From assembly GCA_026936325.1 (NCBI GenBank), contig JAPTHN010000184.1, forward strand, positions 1 through 64,000: a stretch of DNA of 64,000 nt, read 5' to 3'. A model generated the notes under the pieces. The model was given only the letters and a program-made list of their open reading frames with translations, did no database searches and was not told the origin of the DNA. The stretch comes from Platynereis dumerilii. Lineage: Eukaryota; Annelida; Polychaeta; Phyllodocida; Nereididae. Positions 36,371-47,596 of the stretch are shown here, one piece after another. How positions within the stretch are numbered: the first letter of the stretch is position 1; the number at the start of each line of letters is the position of its first letter. The translations under genes were made by a program, and so were the position numbers.

Positions 36371-36861
36371 TATATAGTGACTTACCAATTAATGGTGGGT
36401 CATATTGAACCTATGCTCCCCCATATGAACTTCCCAACTCCAGCTTAACTGTCATAGGAATAAAAATAACAGTCAATACTACACACCAGTTAGTGTAGAT
36501 CAGCAGACTAGGTATAAGAAGCTATAAGAGGATTTATAGATAAACCCACGATGTGTGTGTGTTCAAGACCTAGTTAGTGAGAGATATAGAAAAAGTATAG
36601 TTGGTGTCTCCAGAGTATCGCATGCCCCCCTTGGGATGAAGAGATAGAGAGGGTGAGAGATAGACAGATAGATAGATATATCTATCTTGGGTTCATCTAT
36701 AATTCCTCTTATAGCTTCTTATACTATATTATGGGTTCATCTGTAGTTTCTCTTATACCATATTTTAAAATTCTTTTGGCAAAACATACTCTTATTGTAA
36801 ATTTTGAAATCGTAATCACTACAGCCAGCATATATCTTTTTTTTCAAAAAGATTTTCTTGT

Positions 36862-37095
36862 TTAAAACTCTGACCACCACCCTCGAACTGAATGATGAGA
36901 ATGAAGTTTTTTCTGTGCCTTTGGCGACTTCTGAATTCGACAGGACAGTTGAATTCGACCAGGCCTGTGTACAGTAGTGTACTGAAGAGCTCTCAAATGC
37001 ATTTGGACAAGTGCTCTACCTGGAGTATAATTCGTTGTGGTGTCGGCCAAAATGTCAACTACTTGCTGGACTGATTGAATCCCTTGCCACGCAGG
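36862..37095 (+). pseudogene. Coding-like segment with an internal stop, unrecognised
   Basis: One plus-strand frame reads about 75 residues of non-repetitive, protein-like composition (with 'LELNDENEVFSVPLATSEFD' and 'NAFGQVLYLEYNSLWCRPKC') up to a good donor (GTGAGT at 37099). It contains one in-frame TAG at about 36975. No family is recognised. It could be a decayed host exon, or chance. Confidence 0.3.
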
Positions 37096-37125
37096 TTGGT
37101 GAGTGTCAAATACAACTGTTTTACA

Positions 37126-37287
37126 GGGATGTGGATTTTTTTAAAATCCATGTTGGTTTTGCATTGAAATTTGGTTTTTCAAAAAAACATTTTTAAAAAA
37201 TCCATGTTGGTTTTGCATTGAAATTTGGTTTTTCAAAAAACCATTTTGAATATAAAAAACCTATTTTGTCTGAAATTTTTTAGAGTG
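37126..37287. mobile_element. Element 'H', partial copy with an internal duplication
   Basis: 'tccatgttggttttgcattg' followed by 'aaatttggtttttcaaaaaa' is present twice in direct orientation, and the right end 'tttttagagtg' is that of element H. The left terminus is missing or obscured. Confidence 0.65.
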
Positions 37288-37334
37288 TGCCCCTGTGGAT
37301 GATTTCTGCTGCTCCTGCGGAACATCAGCAGCCT

Positions 37335-37430
37335 CGCAGGTGGTTTTTGCAGCCTCTCCGGTAGTTTTTGCAGCCTAGCCGACAGTTTTTGCAGCCTTGC
37401 CAACAGTTTTTGCAGTCTCGCAGGTGGACA
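37335..37430. repeat. Short array, GTTTTTGCAGCCT units
   Basis: Five units of about 22-24 bp, followed by 'cttgccccgcaga' and 'gatttatgatctt' phrases that continue on the other side of the hAT-like insertion at 37842-37890, so the insertion split one repeat region. Confidence 0.75.
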
Positions 37431-37493
37431 TAATCTTTCCCCACAGATCTATAATCTTGCCCCGCAGACATATTATCTTGGCCCGTCGATTTA

Positions 37494-37841
37494 CAGGGGT
37501 GTAGATTTTTCATTTTTGTAGGGGGGATGATTTCGGGGATTGTAAACTTGTAAACGTGTGGCCCAACGGGCTGAAAGTCGCACAGCAGTAGATTTCGAGG
37601 GTCAATCTATGGCCCAAAAGCCAATATATATGACTGATTATCGAAGGTTAGTTTTGAGACTTTTTTTTCCACTCAACAATATAACTGGCATCATGGAAAA
37701 TTGCTAAATATGATAGATAATTTGAAATTCAAGGGGGGGGGATAATCTACACCCCTGGTTCATCCTAGATTATCCCCCCAGGCCCAGGTTCATCCTAGGG
37801 GGATGCATCCCCCCATCCCCCCCCCAGGATCTACGCCCCTG
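37494..37841. mobile_element. hAT-like non-autonomous element
   Basis: The termini CAGGGGTGTAGAT and ATCTACGCCCCTG are inverted. The eight bases outside are TCGATTTA (37486-37493) and CAGATTTA (37842-37849), six of eight matching. An 8-bp duplication and CAGGGGTG ends are typical of hAT elements. G/C runs and a duplicated 'ggttcatcctag' lie in the right part. Confidence 0.75.
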
Positions 37842-38142
37842 CAGATTTATGATCTTATTTCGCCGATTTATGATCTTGTTCCACCGTTATATGCCTCTAA
37901 TTAATTATATAATCGTTGTGTGTCGCCGAGCCAGCTACTTTTCTCCTAGAAATCACACTTTACCATGTAACTCAGTATGCTGACAAAACAATGCCTGCTT
38001 CATCAAATATCTTCACATATTCATTTAGGTGTTCCTCAAAGTATTCTTACAAATCTGACATTTCAGAAACATTGCTTTTCAGCATCCTGAGAAATCCACT
38101 GATTCACTGTGGCAAGCGATTCACCTTGTCCCTGTTCCCCTA

Positions 38143-38375
38143 CACTATAAAAAATTTCAGACAAAATTGGGTTTTTAGTTTCCAAATGGTTTTTTGAAAA
38201 ACCAAATTTCAATGCAAAAAACCAACATGGATTTTAAAAATTTCCAAATTTCAATGCAAAAAACAACATGGATTTTTTTAAAAAATCCATGTTGTTTTTT
38301 GCATTGAAATTTGGTTTTAAAAAAAAACCATTTTGAATCTAAAAAACCAATTTTGTCTCGACATTTTTTAGAGTG
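38143..38375. mobile_element. TIR element 'H' (TA target), most complete copy
   Basis: 233 bp with ends CACTATAAAAAATTTCAGAC and the complement of CACTCTAAAAAATGTCGAGA, flanked by TA. The interior is almost a full palindrome of 'aaccaaatttcaatgcaaaa' and 'ccaacatgg'. Related copies are at 37126-37287 and 51236-51370. A small tandem 'tacac' follows the right end. Confidence 0.85.
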
Positions 38376-38816
38376 TACACTACACGTGTGGTCACTCACT
38401 GCGACAGGGATCGCAAAAATCAAGGACAAAACCTTAGTTGTTTTTGTGTGCTTGGAAACCTTTGACAATTTATCTTGTTTTTATCTGATAGATCTATAAG
38501 CGTAAAATCTAAGAGAAGAAAACATGTATATATAAAAGATTCTTGCTCTCATAATAACTGGTGAAAAAATCAGTTTGATTGATAGCTTCTGCCTTCTTGA
38601 GGAATTGTAAGGATGATTCTCCATGACTTTAATAATCTGTTGTAATTTATTTCATGCAGACAACATAATGAAATAATAATTATTGATTTGAGCAAATCAT
38701 AAAATTTTTTGATGTGGCCCCGAAGTGCAATGAGGATTGCTTATGCTGGGTGTCGCTGCTCTTTCATCGTAAATGTATGCATCAAAGTAAATTTCTAATT
38801 TCAAGTAAATTTTCAG

Positions 38817-38927
38817 GACTTGAAAAACTTGGTCAAGAGGCTAAACCAATATATCAACGACTGCATGAGAGACCAAATCAGACGGATGTTCACCTTGGAA
38901 CTTTTTTATTTTTCTGCTAATTTGTAG
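38817..38927 (+). CDS. Possible terminal exon of an unrecognised gene
   Basis: After a polypyrimidine-AG acceptor (AG at 38815-38816) a frame of 36 codons, amphipathic and lysine/arginine-rich ('DLKNLVKRLNQYINDCMRDQ'), runs to a TAG at 38925. It could be the last exon of the same unknown gene as the coding-like segment at 36862-37095. Nothing in it is diagnostic. Confidence 0.25.
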   Translation, partial: DLKNLVKRLNQYINDCMRDQIRRMFTLELFYFSANL

Positions 38928-39077
38928 TGAGCAATTAATTAAGCTGCTTCTTGTATGAGAGCTCAGTTGATGAACAGTCAATGCTTCACTTAAATGAAAA
39001 GTGCAAAATACTTGAAAGTTTATTATAAGTATATTTCAAACATTTACACACTAGAATTATACCAGCAATTGGGGAAG

Positions 39078-40058
39078 TGTAATGATTCGCATTGCATTTG
39101 AAGGGTTTGCTGCTTCGCAGCTTACTTTTTCATAATTTAACAAACCACTAGAGGGCTACGCATCAAATAGTTCCCAAAATATTTCTAAATTAAATAAATC
39201 CTTCGTTTTTATAGCTATAACTTTCTAAAGTAGTTTATAATAGTATAATAAATAAAATCTAATCATTTACTAAATTTCTAAAGGCTTTATTAGCCAGTTT
39301 CGGCCGTGTTCAGACTAAAAGTAGGCCCGATCAATCAAAACATTCGGGCGGATGAATTTAATTCCTGAGGAGAGAAGATCTTGCCCAGACTTGGACAATT
39401 CAGAAATGATTTAAATAATTTAATTAGCCATGGCGGAAAGCATGGTAAGTGTCTGAAGTGGGACAAAAACGTTGCCTGATCAGGCCGGGAACTTATTTTG
39501 AATAGTTTTAAAGCTTGTCTTTGGGTTTAATCGAAATTAAGTGAGTTCAAAGTTGGTGGGTTGGCTGGGGCATTTTTCCCACCGGGAGCCCTCGTGGGTT
39601 TAGGCCTTGTAAAAGTCGTTTTATAGTCCAAAATAATTAATTTGAGTGTATTTTGACCAGTTGGGACCAAAATTCCGTCCTAGTGGTGTCCGTATGATGT
39701 TTTGACCTGCTCAGGTATTTTCTGGTATTTTTGACAGTTGTCAAAAATTGTACCCAGTGGTGTGCTAATGTAAAAAATTGACCTGATTGTTTTTAATAAA
39801 TTGTTCTTTATTTGAGTCATTGTCCCCTGAAAATATTTTATAGCCCATCTGAAGTAGATCCGTAGAAATAACTATTGAGTCGAATCTTTTAACATTTCCG
39901 ATTGGAATTTATTAATTATTAAAGTGTAGTAGTAAATTAGTATTAAAAAAAGTACACAACGAGAAGTCTGGATATTGGCTAATCCGGAATACTTCTGCAC
40001 TTAGTTTTTGGTGGAATCTCTTTGTCTTAGGCCCATTCCGTTCGGAAAAATCGTTACA
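39078..40058 (+). repeat. 5' LTR
   Basis: Starts TGTAATG and ends TTACA; aligned end to end with 47597-48563. The probable primer-binding site TGGTGCCGTGACC starts three bases after it. Confidence 0.95.
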
Positions 40059-40128
40059 TTTTGGTGCCGTGACCAGGATAGTTATTTATTTTGAGTGATA
40101 AAATTGCCTGTCAGGCGTATCAGTAACC

Positions 40129-40596
40129 ATGTCACATAGCAGTAGGGACTCAAATGTAGTTTCATTCCCACATTTACGTAGGAACCCTGCTCAGGGAAAT
40201 TATCGGGGTTATGGTAGCCCGGATGACACCTTGTCGTATCATTCAAACGAATCATACCAGATGGGAACAGGAAGAGGAAGAGGGGATGACTTTGACGCCA
40301 GACTTGATGAAGAATCTGCCCATGAAATTGAAAATATTAACCCTACCCTTTCGGAGCCAATTGTGGTTAATATTTCAGACATTGACTTTAGGAAAAAATG
40401 TTGGTATGTCCCTGTGATGATCAGGGGAAAAGAAATGGAATTTTTAGTTGACAGTGGAGCTGAGGTCAGCTTGATGAGTGAAACTGTGTGGTCAATGTTA
40501 AGTGATGACAATGAAATTTTGGAACCTGCCCAGGTTTACCTCAAGGAGTGTTTGGGAATGAAAGAGAGGCTGCAGGGCAAATTGGTCTTCACATGA
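40129..40596 (+). CDS. Retrotransposon frame with aspartic protease motif
   Basis: 155 codons. The motif 'FLVDSGAEVSLMS' near residues 105-117 is the D-S/T-G active-site signature of retroviral-type proteases. The first 100 residues are hydrophilic and show no recognised capsid or zinc-knuckle pattern. It overlaps the next frame by 49 bases; overlapping frames read by programmed frameshifting are common in this family. Confidence 0.8.
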   Translation: MSHSSRDSNVVSFPHLRRNPAQGNYRGYGSPDDTLSYHSNESYQMGTGRGRGDDFDARLDEESAHEIENINPTLSEPIVVNISDIDFRKKCWYVPVMIRGKEMEFLVDSGAEVSLMSETVWSMLSDDNEILEPAQVYLKECLGMKERLQGKLVFT

Positions 40597-43500
40597 CATT
40601 GGGGAATCACGCAACGTCACAAACATTTGTAGTCAGCAATTTGCCCAGGATGGATGGAATTTTAGGAGTTGATTACCTAAATAAGTACTGCAAGCTAGAT
40701 TTGCCTAATGGAACCATGGAGTTACCTAATGGAAGAGTAGTCCAGATGTCCAATACCAGTACTTACTACATTCCTGTGAGAATTGCTCAAGCAGTTTCGG
40801 TTCCTGCAAATTCACTTTCTTTTGTTAAATGCAAGACTGACATTTCACTACAAGGGAAGGAAGTTGGGATTGAAGCAGCCGGGAGAATGGTGTCACATGA
40901 CCATTTATTTCTTCCGCATAGTGTTATCCAGTCGGAGAACAAAACTGTTCACATAGCAGTTGTCAATGTTTCTTCCAAGCCAGTCCATCTTCATCGAGGC
41001 ATGCATGTTGCCTTTGCTCTGACAGAGATCACCATCTTGGAAGACCAGTGTCCAGCCGCAAATTTGAGTCATGTTGCTTCTGAAACTGTGAATGGTGAAG
41101 AAAGGAAAGCAGGATTTCCTGAACATTTAAGAGAAATGGTGGAAGTGGCCAGTTCAAATTTGACCACGGAACAGACCTGCAAGTTAGAAACTTTGGTTGA
41201 GGACTTCAAGGAGACCTTCGTTGGACCGGATGGGAAGCTGGGATTAACCAACCTGACGGAGCATTCTATTGACACCGGGAAGACAGTTCCTATCAAGCAG
41301 CGGCCGAGACGGATGGCATATGCCAAGAGGGAAGAAGCGGAGAAAGAGTTAAAGAAAATGTTAGATCAAAACATCATCCGGCCAAGTAATTCTCCTTGGG
41401 GATCACCGGTAGTCCTGGTCATGAAACGAGATCGATCGATAAGGTTTTGCGTGGACTACCGCATCTTAAACTCTCACACCGTGAAAGACAGTTTTCCTCT
41501 GCCCCGGACGGATGAAGCGTTGGAGTCGTTGGGAGGATCCAAGTGGTTCAGCACCCTGGACTTAGCCAGCGGCTACTGGCAAGTAGCCATGAAGGAAGAA
41601 GACAAGCCCAAGACTGCCTTTGTAATTCAAAATTCTTCTTGGGAATTTAATGTACTGCCTTTCGGTCTTTGCAATGCGCCAAGTCGGTTCTCCCGTCTGA
41701 TGCAATTGGTTCTACAGAATGTGACTTACGACCAAGCTCTGGTGTATTTGGATGATGTGATTGTGCTTGGAGCAACTTTTGATCATGCATTGTCCAATCT
41801 ACGGTTGGTCTTTGAAAGACTTCAGAAAGCTAATCTGAAATTGAAGCCGTCCAAGTGCAAGCTATTCCAGAAGTCGGTTGAGTTTTTGGGTCACATTGTG
41901 ACTGAAGATGGAGTGAAGTGTGACCCAAAGAAAATTGAAGCCATCAAGACCTGGCCACAGCCAAGAAACGTTACTGAAATTAAGTCATTCTTGGGGTTCA
42001 CAGGATACTATCGAAAATTTTTAAAGACCTATGCAGAGATTGCGAGCCCGTTGGTCAGACTGACAAACAAGAAAGTGAAATTTCAATGGAGTGATGAATG
42101 TGAGAAGTCATTTCAATTGTTGAAGAATGCATTGTCAACAGAATCCATCCTAGCCTACCCTGACCCTACGAAGGAGTTCATTCTGGACACAGATGCAAGT
42201 GGATTTGGAATTTCAGGAATTTTGTCTCAAATACAAGATGGAGAAGAGAGAGTGATAGCTTACGGAAGCAGAACTTTGAGCCGATCTGAACGGAATTATT
42301 GTACCACTAATCGTGAGTTGTTGGCTGTCGTCACATTTGTCAAACTCTATCGGCATTACCTCTATGGGGTACGATTCACTTTGCGTACAGATCATCATTC
42401 ACTTATTTGGTTAGCAAGATTCAAGGATCCAGAAGGAATGATTGCCAGGTGGCTGACCCGGTTGTCTGAATATGATTTCAAGATTGTTCACAGGAAAGGA
42501 GTGCTGCATGGAAATGCAGACGGATTGTCAAGAAGACCTCATGTGAGGCGATGTCCCATTCCGCAGTGCCAGGAGTGTCGACCGACAGATAACTACCAGT
42601 GTCCAGTTTTTCATTGCGATGAGACGTATGTGAAAACCGAGCCGGAGAGGGTGGTGAATGTTCGTGCGGTGACAACTTTGGATGAAGAGGAGGACAGCTG
42701 GGTGGACAATTGGACTCGGGATCAGATTAAACAGTGGCAGAATGAAGATCACACAATTTCAGTTGTGAGGAAATGGATGCAGGAATCGCCGAATGCTCCA
42801 GCCTTGGAAGTGGTGAAGAAAGAAAGTCACGAAGTGAAGACTCTGTATACCCAGTGGCAGTTGTTATGTCTCGTGGATGGAATCCTGTACAGGAAGTTGC
42901 AATTCAATGCAACAGAGCGTCAACAAATTGTTGTGCCCTTAAAGATGAGAGGTGAAATCATGAGGTTGTTACACTCTACAAGGACCGCTGGACATTTTGG
43001 AATCATCAGGACTTACAAGAGAGCTCAGATTAGATTTTATTGGCCGAGAATGAAGAAGGACATTGAACGTTGGTGTAAGAGTTGCTTGCTGTGTGTCCGA
43101 AGGAAGAGTGGCCCAGCAAAAGGAAGAGCGGAGTTGAAGCAAGATGGTGCTGGGTTTCCAAATGAGAAAATTGCCATTGATATCATGGGACCTCTGCCGG
43201 AGACTGAGAATAGGAATTTGTATATCCTTGTGGTTTGTGATTATTTCACCAAGTGGGCTGAGAGTTATGCGCTGCCAGATCACACTGCATATACAGTAGC
43301 GGATGCCCTGGTAACTCAGTATATGTCACGATTTGGAGTCCCATATCAGATTTTGAGCGACAGAGGAACGGAGTTCTCTTCGGAACTGTTTCGTCACCTA
43401 TGCAGGATGTTGGATATTGACAAGATCCGTACAACGCCTTACCGGCCCCAGTCTGATGGATTAGTTGAAAGATGCAATCCGACTATCAAACAGCAGTTGG

Positions 43501-44213
43501 CAATTCTGACGGAAAACCATGACGAAGATTGGGAGGACTATTTGCCCTATGTCATGATGGCCTACAGAGCAACGGTGCAGGAGTCGACTGGTTGCAGTCC
43601 TAACTTGTTGATGTTAGGCCGGGAAGTGTCTGGACCTCTGGATGTAATGTTTGGTCCGCCCCCAGGGAAAGAAAATCAGTGTCCAGTGGAGTATGTGCAA
43701 TGGCTACAGGAAGCCATGACAGAGAGTTTCCAGTCTGCGAAGACCCACATGAGGAAGGCTGCAGAAAGACAGAAGAAGAATTATGACAGAAGATTGAAGG
43801 TCAGAGAATTCAACCGTGGTGAATGGGTGTTCCTGTATTATCCTCCAAGAGCTACAAAATTGGGAAGTCCTTGGTGTGGACCTTATTTGGTGGTCAGGAA
43901 GATTTCCCATTGGCATTATCAGATCCAGCTGGAGCCAACAAGCAAACTGAGGGATGCCCATGTGGACAACTTGGAGCCATGTGAGATTGAGCCTGCATTA
44001 CTTCCTGAAAATTGGATCCTACGGGAGGGAGAAGAAACGGTTCCGGACAAGAGAGAAGCAGTTGGGGAGCCCAAATCAGAAGAAGAGGAAGAAGAAGATG
44101 AAGAAGGCGAAGAAGAAGAATTGTTAGGAATGCAGGGATGTCAAAATCCGATTAGAGTGGGCGGTAGATCCAGCTGTAGAGTTAGGAAACCACCTGTCAG
44201 GTTCTCCCCATAG
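40548..44213 (+). CDS. Retrotransposon pol: RT, RNase H, integrase
   Basis: 1221 codons. Reverse transcriptase lies around residues 260-460 with 'YLDDVIV' near 399; RNase H around 530-650 with 'DTDASGFG' near 547; the integrase HHCC zinc region at about 807-850, and a catalytic core with D, D and E near residues 878, 937 and 970. The C-terminus ends in a long acidic run. The domain order PR-RT-RH-INT places it in Ty3/gypsy. Fossil element protein; start as given by the open frame. Confidence 0.93.
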   Translation: MFGNEREAAGQIGLHMTLGNHATSQTFVVSNLPRMDGILGVDYLNKYCKLDLPNGTMELPNGRVVQMSNTSTYYIPVRIAQAVSVPANSLSFVKCKTDISLQGKEVGIEAAGRMVSHDHLFLPHSVIQSENKTVHIAVVNVSSKPVHLHRGMHVAFALTEITILEDQCPAANLSHVASETVNGEERKAGFPEHLREMVEVASSNLTTEQTCKLETLVEDFKETFVGPDGKLGLTNLTEHSIDTGKTVPIKQRPRRMAYAKREEAEKELKKMLDQNIIRPSNSPWGSPVVLVMKRDRSIRFCVDYRILNSHTVKDSFPLPRTDEALESLGGSKWFSTLDLASGYWQVAMKEEDKPKTAFVIQNSSWEFNVLPFGLCNAPSRFSRLMQLVLQNVTYDQALVYLDDVIVLGATFDHALSNLRLVFERLQKANLKLKPSKCKLFQKSVEFLGHIVTEDGVKCDPKKIEAIKTWPQPRNVTEIKSFLGFTGYYRKFLKTYAEIASPLVRLTNKKVKFQWSDECEKSFQLLKNALSTESILAYPDPTKEFILDTDASGFGISGILSQIQDGEERVIAYGSRTLSRSERNYCTTNRELLAVVTFVKLYRHYLYGVRFTLRTDHHSLIWLARFKDPEGMIARWLTRLSEYDFKIVHRKGVLHGNADGLSRRPHVRRCPIPQCQECRPTDNYQCPVFHCDETYVKTEPERVVNVRAVTTLDEEEDSWVDNWTRDQIKQWQNEDHTISVVRKWMQESPNAPALEVVKKESHEVKTLYTQWQLLCLVDGILYRKLQFNATERQQIVVPLKMRGEIMRLLHSTRTAGHFGIIRTYKRAQIRFYWPRMKKDIERWCKSCLLCVRRKSGPAKGRAELKQDGAGFPNEKIAIDIMGPLPETENRNLYILVVCDYFTKWAESYALPDHTAYTVADALVTQYMSRFGVPYQILSDRGTEFSSELFRHLCRMLDIDKIRTTPYRPQSDGLVERCNPTIKQQLAILTENHDEDWEDYLPYVMMAYRATVQESTGCSPNLLMLGREVSGPLDVMFGPPPGKENQCPVEYVQWLQEAMTESFQSAKTHMRKAAERQKKNYDRRLKVREFNRGEWVFLYYPPRATKLGSPWCGPYLVVRKISHWHYQIQLEPTSKLRDAHVDNLEPCEIEPALLPENWILREGEETVPDKREAVGEPKSEEEEEEDEEGEEEELLGMQGCQNPIRVGGRSSCRVRKPPVRFSP

Positions 44214-44313
44214 TTCTAGAGCCAGTGAAGTTCCCAATGAGTTGCTAATCTATAGTGGTAAGGATAGAAATTGTATGCATGAAATTGACATTTGTTTATT
44301 ATAGCCTACTGAG

Positions 44314-45881
44314 ATGCCCTTGCGGGAACGCATCTACTGGGATGCCGAAATTTTTGTGTGTCTGGTGGCCCAACGGGCAGAGATTTGCGCCCTGCTCAGG
44401 AAGGAGGGGATACCCGCAGCATCCCCGTCGAGGACTTCCGGCTCCTTGCGGAGGACATCCACCGGTTTTACAGCGGGGTGGACCGTGCGGACAAACTGGG
44501 TCTGCAAGGGGTAGGCGGTCGCCTGAAACCGAACGAAGTGGTGAGTGAGGAGAGGTGGACGCAGGAGATCCTCGAGTACCTGCTAGAAGATTCTCCAGCC
44601 GTCGGCATCCTTCGCGGAGAACACATTCTCCGTCAGCGGGAGGAAAAACAACGCCAGTTCGGCACGGCCGATATCCGGATGGCCATTGCCGGTGGCCAAG
44701 GTGCCCTCGTCTACGTCTTGTTTAACGACGTAAGGAAACTTATGAAGTATGCCAGAGACCCTTCTCGGGATACCCAGGCTGTAGCTGTCCCCCAGCCAGA
44801 AGAAACCCGTCGGGTTGCCCTGACAGGGCCCTCAGCTTCCAACCCAAGGGTTTCGGCCTAAACCCTGTCTACACGTCTACAGCTTCCTCTTCGGCATCAG
44901 TGGAACCAGAGATGGACTTCTCAGTCGACACGTGGGGAACCCGCAGGCTCCAGGGCGACTGGCCTCGGATTTACGAGGAGGCCTGGAACCACGACCTGCG
45001 GGCCTTCATCACGGGCGATGTCTTGGGGCCCACAGACAAGGCATCGGGTCCGCGCCCAGTGGTCCCCATCGGGGGTAGCTGCCCGATCGAGGGATGTGAT
45101 TACGTACGGATTGTTGCAATTGGGAGGTTTCGGAGGCACTGGGCGAGGCGTCATATGTCCTTCGGGCCTTGTGTGTGTTGCCGGCTGTGCAACGCCGGCG
45201 TTCGTGGACCCGTACCACCTGGAGGTCCACTTGGGTAAATGCCACTCCTGGGATCGTTTTGAAGCCCGTCGGGACGTTAGGAGAGCACCACCCATTTTCC
45301 GGTGGAATCACTCCTCCGTGTTCCTCCCTCCCGGGAAATACCTGCCCCCGAAGGAAATGGACACTGGGAAGAGGAGGGTCTCCAGGGATTCCCCTGAGGT
45401 ACCGAGCCGGACGGACAAGGAAGTCCGACGAGTGGCCACGGAGATGGTCCAGCAGGTGGCACGGTCGTCATCTCAGGAGCCCGCTCGGGAAGAAAAACCT
45501 GCAAAGACTGCAGTGTCGGTGCCCCAGTTGCCCCCGTCACCCCCTGCGCCTGTTGTGGTGCAGACGCCTTCCCCCCCTGTCTCTCCTGTGCCTGCTGGGG
45601 TCCAAGCGCCGCCATCTCTTCACCTTGCCCGGGTTAATACAACGCCTTCCTCGACAGCTCCTCCTCCAGGATTTACGCCACAGCCGCCGGCACGTCAGTC
45701 GGAGTACTACCCGATGGGGGTATTTATCAACTGGCATGGGCAGTTTGCCCATATCAACTTCCCGGAAAACCTAGTGCCCCCCTTCCACAACAATGACGAG
45801 CGAAGGCGCTATGTGGCCCTCTTGGGACAGCTTTCCCGTTGGATACAGGCCGCACGGGAAGAGGTCCTTCAACAACTGTAG
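44314..45881 (+). CDS. Unassigned frames in the 3' part of the retrotransposon
   Basis: A distinctly GC-rich 1.6-kb segment, unlike the AT-rich surroundings, with several open frames on the plus strand (among them 44314-44514, 44358-44861 from a non-ATG start, 44900-45238 and 45018-45881). One carries a Cys-x4-Cys...His-x4-His arrangement near 45080-45155, like a C2H2 zinc finger; the last is proline-rich in its middle. No envelope-type signal peptide or membrane span is evident. The role is unknown; some such elements carry extra 3' frames. Confidence 0.5.
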
Positions 45882-45899
45882 ACATGTTCGGTGTGCCCT

Positions 45900-47596
45900 C
45901 CCCTTTTCCCTCCCCCCTTCACAGACGTTAAGTGTTGAGGAACCATTTCCCCCCCCCCTCGCCTTCATCACAAACTGTCCGTGATGTTGGACATCACTTT
46001 GAATTTCCCCACAAACGTTACGTGGGGTGATGTTCTCATCCTCCATCTCATTGTTGTACACGGACGTTAAGTGACAACTTCATCCAGTCCCTTACAGACT
46101 TTCCGTTCGGCGACATCATCATCATCATCTCTATCCGTCGGATCTCTTCGTGTGTTGTATTATGTAATACCTTTGTATTTGTTTTTTTATTAATGTGAAA
46201 CCTGTCAGGTGTTGTATATAGTCTGGTAGCATGTTAAAATGTTAACTGTTCTTATAGTTAGAATATATTTACCAGATCGTATGTAAATTTTAAATTAAAT
46301 TTTGGGTAGTTTAGACAGTATACTTTACATATATATCCATGGTAATGTTCAGTATTATATTGCTAGTCTTTTGTTTACTTATTTAGTAATATTTATCCAA
46401 GAATTTATTTGTAAAACTCTTTGAGATTACCTCAAAAACATTTTATATTTCCTTTCGGATAGGTTCAGGGACACCTGCGAGTGCCTTTACCGTGTGATAT
46501 TCTGTAGTTTTACAGATTTAGAATGTTTAGTGAAGTATAACATTTATGAGTTATATTATAGTGTTCTAAGGTAGTTCTATATTTCTAGTCGTATGGTTCT
46601 AGACAAATACCCTTAGTCACTATTGTGTATTATATAACAAGAGTAAATGTCAGGGAGCTTCAGGTTTAAACATTTTGTATGGGACTACTAGTATCCCAAG
46701 TTGTAGTGTATTAAGATTATGTTACAGATTAGGTTGGTTGTAACTTTTATACCTGGTGTATACTCCTCCACCTTTTGTAAGTCGTTAATATGCAGGGTGT
46801 ATGTAAAAACAGATATTAGACCTAATGGTAAAGTAAACTTATAGCTTTGTGATCTCAAAATTTAATTATCAAATATGGGTAAATGTTTTATAACTTAAAA
46901 TTTGGTGCCATTCTTGTCAACTTTTGTTCTCTGTCAGAGAAATTCATTCTGATTTTGTAAACATTATCGTCACTATTTTGTGTTCACATTTCCATGGTGT
47001 ATATTTATCTCTACTTGTCAAATCCCAGTACATTGTATTGTTGGTTGAGATTTATAACTTTTCATGTTCAGTATTATAACTTTTCATGTTATTCTAGTTA
47101 CTTAAAAGTATTATTGTATAACAGATAATTCTAAAATCACTACTTAAAATTAAAGTTATACTTTGTGTCTGTCAAATTAGAGAAATTACTTAAAATTTTT
47201 AATAACTTTTCAAGTTAACTTTTCTAATTACTTAGATACATTATTATATAATTCATAATGTCAAATTATTATTGAGATATAAAATTATACAATATTTGTC
47301 AAATTAGTAAAAATTAGTAAAATTTTTAAATTTTTAACATGTTTAATAACTTTTCAAATTACATTATTATGATGACCTTAAGGTATTATGATACAATTTG
47401 TATGGTGAATTTGTTACTTAAAGGGTAAATTAGTAGAATAATTGTCAAATTAGTAAAATTTAGTAAAATTTTTGTAAAATTGTAAAAATTTAACTTAGCA
47501 CTTTACTACGAGGTCCCACTGGTCTCTAAATTTTTAAGTTTAGGTAGAGTGATTGTAGTGACTTTTAGAGTCATACAACACTCTAGTAGGGGGTAA
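45900..47596. other. AT-rich 3' non-coding region of the retrotransposon and purine tract
   Basis: Long AT-rich stretch with repeated 'aaattagtaaaat' and 'ataacttttca' phrases and no open frame of note. The tract 'agtagggggtaa' (47585-47596) directly before the 3' LTR is the likely polypurine tract. Confidence 0.7.

Noticed and set aside
42213-43961. Minus-strand frames opposite the retrotransposon pol
   Set aside because: Shadows of the strongly coding plus-strand frame.
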